In this document: positions 15,101-27,100 of the stretch, piece after piece
How the letters are laid out: every line of letters begins with the position of its first letter
Position numbering within the stretch: the first letter of the stretch is position 1
From: Sabethes cyaneus
Lineage: Eukaryota > Arthropoda > Insecta > Diptera > Culicidae
Reading direction: 5' to 3'
DNA: 64,000 nucleotides
NCBI RefSeq assembly: GCF_943734655.1
Contig: NC_071354.1
Coordinates: forward strand, 174,626,411 to 174,690,410
Notes under the pieces: model-generated
What the model saw: the letters and a program-made list of their open reading frames with translations, nothing else
Databases searched by the model: none
What the model was told of the DNA's origin: nothing
Program-made: the position numbers and the translations under genes

Positions 15101-18100
15101 ATAAACAAATTCCGCTCTTTCCCATTAACACCTGGTCTCAATCTGTTAGATATCTAACTTATCTAGGATATCCTATCGACTCTTTGTATCATTACTGTCT
15201 TCTATCGTCTCCTCCGTCAATTGTAAAATCTACCGTTCTAAAAACTTAATTGTATGCCTGACCTCATTCAAGGTCAGGACGTAAAAACAACGAAGTTGGC
15301 ACATTCCAAAGGAACGGAGCCTTTCCTCGAACACCCGCGTTCAGAAACGCGGCTGGCACGCTGACAGACGAACATCGTAAGTCGCAAGCGCATGCATAGT
15401 GTCGTCGTCCCGATAGTAAAACGAATCAGAGTAAACTTCTCGATCGGTGGTATCTACAGTAGACGGAGGAAGAGGCACAACTTGTGTCGAAAAATAATTC
15501 AATCTACCTAGGATTGGACCTTAGATAGAGATGATTTCCGGCGGCCATTTGCTTCGAAACAATTTGCATTGTTGCCAAATTAAATGAAAATTTTTCCAAG
15601 AACGGTACAGTGAAGTTACAGCATAAAGTGTTGTAAACAGTAAAATTCATTGTAATCGTAATGTTTTTACATTAATATTTGTTATGCATTTCTATCCGGG
15701 TGAGGCTTCCAACATGCTTTTTACAGTGCGTATCGGTCTGAAATCGCCTGGGTTGGTAAATACATTTATTTCATGCTCGATTGTTAATTGCTATGCACTA
15801 TAATCAAAGTGGCCTTGTCCTTATATTTTAAAATTTGATTATTATTATTAATTAAATTACATGAACCAGAAACTAAATGAAAACAGCTACAAAATCTAGA
15901 AGGTTTTATTCGTATCCATCTGCCGTTGGTCGAGTAATTCGGGGTCAAAATTAGGTTATTTTTTATATTAAAAAGTTTTACAGTTCCTAAACAAGTAAAG
16001 ATAGTATACCCAACAAAGTTAAGCTTTTTTTATTTGAACAACTTTATAAAATATGAAAAAGTCATACAATTACAAAAAGTGCTAAAGTAGAAAACTGATT
16101 TTAACGATTCATATACAAGAAATAGAATATTTTTGTCTTCGCTGAAGAGATACAAGGTTACAGTCTTCAGCAAAATTTCTTGTAATAATATACTCTAAAA
16201 CTTTGCAGAATATATCAATGTGTTATATTGAAACTGAAGAAAAATAGATTTTTTATTTTACTTTTAGGGGGATTACTGAAATGTTGTATTCCACCAAACC
16301 AAACGAAAGATCTTTTAGTTCCAAGAAACTCTTCCAAAGGTTCCACAAACTTAAAACTAAGTTTTCCTACTCAAAACTCAAACGATCGCATGTTTTTGAT
16401 TTCGGACCATGTGGGCTGACTTGTTAGCCAGTCTCGCACCTCAAAGTTAACTGAGAGGCTATACTTTTCACATCATCATAGTTTTTTCATGTTTATATTT
16501 TACAATGTTATTTCATTGTTACATAACAGCGATGTAGGTTTTCTCAGAATCGCTAGGGGTTAAATATTTCAATCAAATATTGTAAATATTTCAATTCAAA
16601 GTAAACAGTAGCAACTACCAGTGTACATAGCTCTCGATCTATCAAGTGTAACATCGATAGTGCTTGATAACGCGTTATAAATCATCGGTAGATTACAATC
16701 TAGGGCACGGTACAAATTTCTTCGGCATATTTCTATTTCATTTTTACTTTCTTTTTCCCATATTCTTGGCTAAAATACTATCCGATTGCCTAACGTAAAC
16801 TGGTTCGTGCCAATAATAATTATTCACATAATAATTATTCTCAATTAGTAAAAACCATTTGAATATTTTTGACACGAAACAAAAAACTTCAGTTGAAAAG
16901 CGCATGGTGGCTGGTGCACCTGGAGCCGTTTTAAATACTTGACATATGCGGCCCGCACCCCAGAAATAATTTAATTCACATATGACTTGTAACTTGAACC
17001 GCCGCAACTTGGCACCGAGCGCGGTCAGTTTCATGTATATTGATAAGCGACCGTCTCCAGCTTAAACCGACCGCCGTTGTAGCTCGAGTGGTTGCAAAAA
17101 TGCATGGTTCGACATATTCCTGACCGTAGCGATGGAGGACAGACGCTCTTCGCGTGTCACTATTCATTGGCGTAACTATTTCGTCACGATTGCAGCGCAC
17201 AGCCAGACTAGCTGTTTAGTTGTTTGTCTGTAAACTAATACTTGTGATATACGTTGTTATCATTCTAGGAAGCACGATCTCTGAAGATGGGCGACTTCCA
17301 GCAGGCCGAAGCTAACAATATAGCAGCACATAGCGTCAAAGTGCAGAGCGATCACTTCAGGTTAGTAATATTTTTATCTCCGTTCTGTCGAGAGTAGCGT
17401 CGAGCACTCAGGAAACCTAAAGCTTAGGGTGTGTACGGTTAGCTAATTACGTTTCATTTTCAGTGCGGAGAAGAAAGCCGTAGCACAAGCACAACAACGG
17501 CAGACAGTGTCATCGACTGGAATTTTCAATCAGGAAAAGCACGTGTCAGCAGCTACCCAGTCCAAGTTCACGTCCCACAGTATGGTAACATCTTCTTCAC
17601 AAATGAGCACCCATTCCACGTCGATGAATGGTACACTGAGTCTCGGTGACGATTTTCCATCGTTCGAAGATCTGGAGCGACTTGGGAGCAACCCAGCCGA
17701 AATTGAAAGCACCATACACAAGTATTCGAATCACCTTACGACATATGTCGAGAATCTGCAACATTCGGAGCAAATGAAGAAAGCTCCAAATCTACTCAAC
17801 ACGATGAATGAGATCATACGACGTGCCTGGGCTGTACCAACTCATGGTCATGAATTGGGAGCCAGCCTGTGCGAAACACTACGTAAAACGGGAGGCCTAG
17901 ATATCCTGATGAAAAACTGTGTCGACAGTGACTCAGATGTTCAGTTTTCCTCAGCCCGGCTATTGGAACAGTGCTTGACAACCGAAAACCGATCGCACGT
18001 TGTGAAAAATGGACTGGACAAAGTGGTTAATGTAGCCTGTGTATGTACGAGAAATAATGCCACTGATCACTCACGGGTTGGGACTGGTATTCTGGAACAT

Positions 18101-21100
18101 TTGTTTAAGCACAGTGAAGATACTTGTTCGAATGTGATAAGGCTGGGTGGTTTAGATGCTGTATTGTTCGAGTGCAGAAAGAACGACGTAGAAACATTGA
18201 GGCATTGTGCTGGAGCACTAGCCAACTTGTCACTCTATGGTGGGGCAGAGAACCAAGAAGCTATGATTAATCGCAAGGTGCCGTCTTGGTTGTTCCCCCT
18301 AGCATTTCATCATGATGAAAACATCAAGTACTATGCCTGTCTTGCTATCGTTGTACTGGTAGCAAACAAAGAAATAGAAGCCGAAGTTATCAAATCTGGT
18401 ACGCTAAACCTTGTGGAACCATTTGTTACCTCTCACAATCCGTCCGAATTTGCCAAGTCCAATCTGGCGCACGCTCATGGTCAAAGTAAGCATTGGCTGG
18501 AAAGACTTGTGCCGGTACTAAGCTCGAAACGGGAAGAAGCACGCAACCTTGCGGCTTTTCACTTCTGTATGGAGGCAGGTATTAAGAAAGAGCAAGGGAA
18601 TACAAACATTTTCAAGGAGATTGGAGCAATTGAACCGCTGATTCGGGTTGCTAGTTCGCCGAATGCAATCGCTTCTAAGTTCGCAGCCCAGGCTCTACGA
18701 CTCATTGGCGAAGAGGTTCCACACAAACTATCTCAGCAAGTTCCACTGTGGAATACGGAAGACGTACGAGAGTGGGTCAAGCAAATCGGATTCTCAGAAT
18801 ATGAGCAGCATTTCTTTGATTCCAAGGTGGATGGTGACTTGCTGCTGCAACTGAACGAAGAAAACTTGCAGGTAGATATCGGAATGACTAACGGAATTCG
18901 GAGGAAACGCTTTGAGCGGGAGCTCCAAAACTTAAAGAGAATGGCTGACTACAGTTCACGAGATCCGGACAGTTTGCACTCGTTCCTATACAAAATAGCA
19001 CCCGAGTATACCATCTACACTTACTCGATGTTGAATGCCGGCGTGGATTTGGAATCGATTAAGAATTTGGACGATGACCAACTGGTGGCAGAATGTGGCA
19101 TTCGGAATTCCATCCATAGGGTACGCATATTGAATGCAATCAAGAGCAATGAAACGATTTCATCCTTAACGTCGGAGAAGAATACGGAGAAAAATCTAGA
19201 CGTTTTCGTAAGCTACCGAAGAAGCAACGGCTCGCAATTAGCTAGCTTGCTAAAGGTTCATCTTGAGTTGCGAGGATTTTCTGTGTTTATCGATGTGGAG
19301 CGGTTGGAAGCGGGCAAATTTGACAACAACCTACTGCAAAGCATTCGTCATGCGAAACACTTTTTGCTGGTTCTCACACAGGATGCGCTGGAACGCTGCG
19401 TCGACGATGTGGAGGGCAAGGACTGGGTACATCGGGTAAGTTTTCATGATTTAAGTCTAGGGTTTAACGTTAACATACTGACTATTAATTTTTTAACTAT
19501 TGTTTCAGGAAATCGTTGCGGCACTTAACTCTGACTGCAATATTATTCCCATCATTGACAACTTTCAGTGGCCGGAACCGGAACGTTTGCCGGAAGATAT
19601 GCGGGGTGTGTGCCATTTCAATGGAGTTCGATGGATTCACGACTACCAGGATGCGTGTGTGGACAAACTAGAAAGGTACGAGAATCTTTAGCGTGCTACC
19701 TTACCACTTAGTAATATATCTCATTACATATGATTTGCCTCAGGCATTCAGTTTTTTTATCATAACTCATGAAACATAGTGTGTGCTACTTGTTTTATCA
19801 TCTGAGCAGATAAGCTTTTCATTAGACGCACAATGCATGTATAAATTTGATTAATTTCGCTACAAAAGCTAGTTGCTTTTCCTATGCACTTCAGTTACGC
19901 TTTTTCTGATTTTAGTTTCTGTAAGCCAACTTCGCCGGCTATCTGATTGTGAACATCAGTTTTCAAAAGATGATCTCTTCCCAAGCGTATCAGAGCTTCT
20001 GAACCGATTCTTCCGTGTTTCTCTCACTCACCCGCAGGTACATACGGAATACTGCTAACCGAAACGGTCGCTCAAGTGCATCATCACAAAGATCGAGCTA
20101 TTGAAAACGCTCAACCATTTTTCTCTGTAACAGAGATACGAGAGTCCTAATTGAAGCAATGCAAAATTGCATCAGTACTGCCGCTGTGTGTGCTTGTGGT
20201 CCTACTAGCAAAAACCGAATCGCTGCCACTCCTACTAGTCCACGTGTGCTAACATAGATTACTCATCACTTGTACTGCCGTCAGCTCTCGCCCAAATCCT
20301 GATCTCAACGCGCTGTAAATCATAGCTTAGCAAATGTGTTTTGTGTGCAATAACAATTACGCTATTGTGGTGTTTGGTACAGTGTTCGGTTTTAAGTCTG
20401 GCTACCGCCGCTTATCGTGGGCTCTTGGAAGACCATTATTCGCCCACCGTTGGACGCGTGCAGCGTTGAGCCCAGCAGGAAAAGTGATGAGTGCCTTGAA
20501 GATTGAGTGATGCTTGAGCAAACTAAAAGGCGAGTGTCTCTTTATATTTCGACACACCTAGGTTATTTGTGGTATTTATTGCTGATGTAGGTTTTTCGGT
20601 GCTTGGATGGGTTGCTGCACATTTATTAGGATTAATTGGTCAACTGCCCTGTGTATTATGCAATTTAAATTCTCCCAATACGAATTTACATTTTTTTACT
20701 GAACTCAGATAATACCGGACAGTGGCAATATACAGGCATTAAATTTCATTTCTAACAATAATTAAATGCCCTGGAAGCAGGGCCCAACAACGTCACCTTC
20801 AATTGCAAATCGCCACACAGCAATGATAATGTAGCAATGAAGCTATGGTTTCAACTGAAGTAGCACAGCTTCGCTTCAAAACTGGCTTTAATCAGCAGGT
20901 TTCACTTCATTATAACGAGCAATTTTAAAGTTTAATTTGTCATTTTCTATCAAATATTTAGCAGAAGGTTAGCAATTTTGAATGCAATTGAACTGAAATT
21001 AGGAGACATTTAAAACCATGAAACACATGTTATAATTAATCTACACACTTAAAAAACTCGGTAAAATTTGCCGAGATTTGGACAGCCGAGCATTCGGTGA

Positions 21101-24100
21101 AAATTCCCGTGGTGCATATCGACGTTTACGGATCTTTACTAACGTTTGGTATCATAAAAAATTTTACCGATCGCTCGGCTGTCCAAATCTCGGCAAAATT
21201 TTGCCGACTTCGGTACTTTTTTTTAGTGTAGGGGCAATATCAGCAAATCGTGCCTGACTTTCAATCATCTTCACTTTAAGCAGTCGCCAGACAAATGACA
21301 CAAATCCTTTTATGTTAAGGGAATAAAGAATGAAGACAAGGAAAAATACGCTTCTTTTACTTTGTTTCGAGCTCTGCCTAAGAGTCAAATGTATTTGCTT
21401 TCATACTTTTGTTAGGCGTTGAAAATAACAAAGCTGCTCAGCCGAAAAATTACATTTTATGGTTTTGCCTAGGTTTGTTATTATTTACATTGTCATCATC
21501 GCAAAAGATTGGATTATTTAAAGGTACCGAAATGATATCTACTTCAAAGCGCTTCATCATCTAGGGCAAAGCATACGGAAACCATGTAGGTTTATATTCG
21601 GTTTAATCGTCACGAGCAACATCAACTCTAGTTTATGCAATATCATAATGCTTTATTCGCTAAGGTTTGAAATATTAACATTAGGCCGAATGAATAAAAG
21701 AGTTAGAGCAAATGCTCCCATATGATTTAAACGGGAAAAGCAAAGCAAACTGTTTTATTCATACGGCCTATTGACACCAATATTATATTTCAAAAAATTA
21801 TTATCTATCATCAACAAACTGCGTCAGTCTTCAATCTGATAATCGGACATAAAATAGTATTTCATCGAATGAACTTGTCAACGATTGCATAACACAGTCC
21901 TACGTCATCCTTCCGTACAACCGTTACGGTTGTATACCTTGTAGTTATTAGTGAACATTTTGTAATAACATATGAATTTAAAATGGATTAATTTCGGATG
22001 GCTAAGGAAAAAGCTACATACGATAACTCGATAGAGAAATAATTCGTATTCAATCTTCTGTGCATTCTATGGTACTGTTTCAAAATTTTCGGTGGCCCTG
22101 AAAAGATTCCAAAGAATTTTTGAGGCTAAATGGTGACCATGCTTAATTTAAAATGACTGTGGCTATAACGGGATGTGTTGTAACCCAAAGGGAAAGACTT
22201 TTTTGTACAGCGGTAACCCATCCTACGTTTGCGGCCTCTACAAGGTATAGAGAGAAAAGTTCACTTTTCTCTGTACAGTGGTATTTACACTTTTTTAATT
22301 GCATTCGGATTACTTGATGCAAATAGGTGTCGTCCGTGTCTACGAAGCAAGACGATCGCGAAGGAAATTCGATATTGAAGCTTTATACCTCCAAGAACTT
22401 GACCATACGTAGTACCTTTTTCCAGCACAACCTTCACCATCGGTACACCTAAAGATCACCCAACTAGACGGAATCATAAATCGAACACGTTCTAATAGAA
22501 GGCATTTTTAAGACATTATCGACGTCAAAACCTACCAGGGCACCGGACCACTATCTAGTGACGGTTAAAATACGTGAAAAACTATCTGTTGTGAACAACA
22601 TACGATATCGGATGTCACCGAAAGCTACGGGTTACTCCTCGAAGCCGCGCTGCCGGAAGAAAAAAGTAGCCATTAAAAGCGTAATGGGGAGAACGTCTCA
22701 GATTGTGTGGTTCCGAATCGACGTAACGACTGGTTTGGCGAGGAGTACGGGGAGATATTGGATGAGGAGAACGCAGCGCGTGTGCTAATGCTGCGCAGAG
22801 CCACTCGTCAGAATGTGGAGCGATACAAACAAAAGCGGTGGCAGCAAACCCGAAACTTCAAGGAGAAAAAAGGCCATCAGGAGGAGAAGGTGTGCGAGGA
22901 ACTTGAGCAGCTATACCGTTTTCAGAATACGCGAAAGCTCTATCAAAGACTCGACGAATCTCACAAAGGCTTTGCGTCGTGGGCCGAAATGCGCAGAGAT
23001 AAGGATGGGGGTATTTTGACAGACGGCCGTGCGGTGATGTAAAGGTGAAAGCAGTACTACGATGAACAGCTGAATGATGTGTAGGCGGAAGACCGAAATA
23101 GTGAAGCCAGGACTTCATTTGTAGTATCAAGGAAGATGTGCCACTCACATCGAGAGTATTGGAGCGGAACTTATCAAAATAGGTCCGGACAAGTTGGCCA
23201 GCTGTTTGCATCAATTGATTGTTAAGATTTATGATACGAAACGACTACCGGCAGCATGGGGTTATTTGCCCAAACTACAAGAAAGGCGATAAACTAGATA
23301 AACTACTGAGCGATAACTATTTTGAAATCTACAATCACCATCTACAAGGTGCTTTCCCAAGTCATCTTTCATCGAGTGTCGCCAATAGCCAATAGAATCG
23401 CGGGAATTTATCAAGCCGGCTTCTTCGAGGATTGATCTACAACGTACCTAATCTTTACCCTGCAGCCAATCCTTCAAAAGTGCTGCGAATTTCTAATTCC
23501 CTCTCTTAGTTGATTTCAAAGCTACATATGATAGTGTAAATCGACAAAAGCTATGGAAAATCTTGTTCGAAAACGGCTTTCCGGAGAAGCTTACTAGACT
23601 TATCATGGCTACGTTGGATGGGATCCAGTGCTGTGTGAGAATTTCGGGTAGATTGTCATTTGAATCTCACAGGGAACTTCGACAAGGAGAAGGTCTTTCC
23701 AGCCTGCTATTCAACATTGCGCTTGAAGATGCTATAAAGTGATCGACATGCAGTACCTACTACTCGCGCTGAACATTCTTTTCCAAAGTTACAGAGCCCT
23801 TATTCAGATAAGAATTTTCAGATATTTTTAAGATGATAAATAACGGAACAATACCCGGTAAAATGTTCCGTAATAATATGTAGTTAACTACCACAGAGTT
23901 TGGATAGATAAACTGTTTAGCTAACTGACGGTAAACTATTTCCTGCTTTTCTCAAGTCAGTAATTCACGTATGTAGAAATGAGGAGGTTGGTAAATGGTT
24001 GGATAATGCGTAAAACAGACCCCATAGTGGTCCTTAGCCTCTTATCCAGTAACTCCTACCCCTACCTCCTCGTGGTACCAGCCGGAATACGAGCAACCTT

Positions 24101-27100
24101 AACGAAGATCGGGTAACCAACCCCGGTGGAAACTAAGGTCGTATACCAACAGGGAAGGAGGCACAGTGTGTCTCGGCACTGCAAGATGGCAGCCCCATTA
24201 CGAGACTCGGTAGCGTAGGCCTTGGTACGGGTACCTACCTAAACCCTAAAAGCTAAAAAGCGTCAAGAAAATCTTACTCGAAACATTCGGCTTGAACTAA
24301 GGCGACGAAATAAGGACATGGAATGGAAACTTGGTACCTGGAACTGCAGATCGCTAAACTTCGTTAGCGGCGACAGGGTGCTGCTCGATCAGTTAGAACC
24401 CCGAAAGTTTGGCATCGTGGCACTGCAGGAGATCTGTTGCAAAGACCCGACGATGAGAAGGAAGCGTTCTATGCGCAGCTGGAGGCGACGGGACATCAAG
24501 ATCGTCATCAGGGATATGAAGGCCCAGGTCGGCAGGAAAGCAATGCATAGACCGGTGATCGGGACCCATAGCCTGCACACCGACTCGAACGATAACGGCC
24601 AGCGATGCATCAACTTTGCAGCTTCTCGAGGCTTGGTGGACAGAAGCACTTTCTTTTTCCACAAAGATATCCACAAAACCACCTGGAGTTTACCTGACCA
24701 ACGAACTTCGAACCAAATCGACCATATAAATCGACACGATTTTTCTCGAACATCACCAACATACGCTTCCTACGGGGTGCGGATATCGACTCGGATCATT
24801 ACCTAGTAGCAGTACACGTGCGCTCTAAACTATCGACGGTTTATACTTCGCGACAAAGCCGCCCTCCTCGGTTAAACATTCGGCAGCTAAACCAGTTGCC
24901 GAAAACTACGCGCGCGCACTGGATGCAGCTCTGCCTTCCTCTGTGGAGCTAGATAAATCGACCCTCGAAAACGGATGGAGTATGATTCGCTCGGCCGTCA
25001 ACGAGGCCGCAACCGCGGTGCTAGGAGTGGAAACCTCGAGTGCCCGAAATAATTGGGAATGACAACAACGATAGATAGGAAAAAAAGAGCTTGGAAAAAT
25101 TATCTAAGCATATCCACGAGAGAGAATTTGGCCAAGTATCGACGAGCGCGGAATGATTTGACCACGATCCTGAGGAGGAAAAGCGCCAGGGGAACAGAGA
25201 TCGTGAGAAGCTGGAACAACTATTCCGGGCTAATAACGCTAGTGATGCGCAAGCTTTACGAGAAAGTGAACCAAACTCGTAAGGGCTACATACCTAAATC
25301 TGACATGTGTAGGGATGAGGGAGGGGATCTAATCACAACGAATGTGATGTGGTCGACAGATGGAAGCAGTATTTCGATGAGCATCTCAACGGCGATATAG
25401 CAGCAGGAGACGCAATGGAAGTTAACCTCGGAGTGCCTACAAACGAAAACAGCGTGCCGACTCCTGATCTCGAAGAGATCCGGCGAGAAATCCGTCTGCT
25501 GAAGAATAAAACAGCCGCCGGGAAGGACCGACTCCCGGCAGAGATCTACAAAAATGGCCAAGAATCGCTGGCAGCGGCACTTCATTGGATAATTTCTAGG
25601 ATTGGGGAGGAGGAAAACCTACCGGAGGAGTGAATGGAAAGTGTAGTCTGTCCCATCTACAACAAGGGCGACCGGCTAGATTGCTGTAATTACCGCGGCA
25701 TCACGTTGGTAAACGCCGCCTACAAGGTGCGCTCCCAGATTTTGTTGAGTCGTCTATCCTCAATAACAAGAGGATTCGTAGGGCAGTATCAGGCGGGCTT
25801 TTTTGGGGCTCGTGCTACTACGGATCAAATTTTTACTCTCCGACAAATCCTCCAGAAATGTCGAGAGTACAACGTGCCCACGCATCATATTTTCGTGGAT
25901 TTCAGGGAAGCATACGACATCATTACAAGAAACCTTCGGACGGCGGAGGCAATCTACGCTGGACTAAAAACGGAAGCTACAAATGAATGCGTCGAAAACC
26001 AAATATATGGCAGGAAGAGGCTCCAGAGAAAGCAACGCTTGCCTCCCACGGACAGTGACTATTGATGGTGATGAACTGCAAGTGGTTGATGGGTTCGTAT
26101 ATTTGAGATCTCTGGTCACCGCCGACAATAATACGAGTAAGGAGATCTAACGACGCATTCAAGTGAAATCCGTTCTCTTCAAGAACCCCACCGGCACCAG
26201 GAATAGAGAGGCCCAATGTTCTAGATGGCTCGACCAGGTTGAAGCCGACTTGCGTGTGTCGAGACGCGCAACGAATTGGCGACGAGTAGCCCAGGACCAA
26301 GTACAATGGAGAGGAATTCTTGATAAGGCAAGAGCCAACCCATTAATCTACTCTTTAAAGGAACTCTAATTGGTCTTCCTTGCATACCTGAAAACATAAA
26401 AATGCATCCGTTTTATTTGCATATAAAAATGCACTGATGCACTTATGTTTGGGCCTTTAATCACGATGTCAAAAAAGATATCTGTGAGCTGACAAACTCG
26501 GTTCATCAGACTTGCCAATTACGGACCTCTTTTGTGATAGCACTTACAAAAGTGGGTTGTTAGATTAATTACATTGACATCGTTGGAAGTAAGGTATTCA
26601 AGTTGGCACTCACCTCTATTATTGGTGTCCGAGTTGTCCCGTATCGCATGGTGTGCGTCGGCGAACCTCTGCTTTCTTCTATTCGTTGGGACGGATCAAC
26701 CGCGATCGATCTAAGTGGAGCGAATGTTGTCTATTTTTTTGGAAGGATTGTCCTTTTAGGCTGACCTGACCATTCTTCGTGCCGATCGCGTTTTTGGATT
26801 GTTATTTTACTTCCGTAGGATCCCATAAAAAGTATTCAAAAATATTTGTTAATATTTAAAATCAACTATGTTTTAAAATTTTCATTGAAACGATATACAG
26901 TATTCTGAAGCAAAACGTATTCTCTCAAATTTTTGATTGTAAATATTGTAATTCTGGCAAAAATCTAACTTACAGTTAAGATATCATACTAAGTGCAGAA
27001 TATAACACTAACATGACTCTCCGTTTTCCTCTGTCTACCGTCTTCAGGTTCATGCGCGCTGAAACCAACACCCGAGGAACTTCGGCGGATCACTTTCGCT

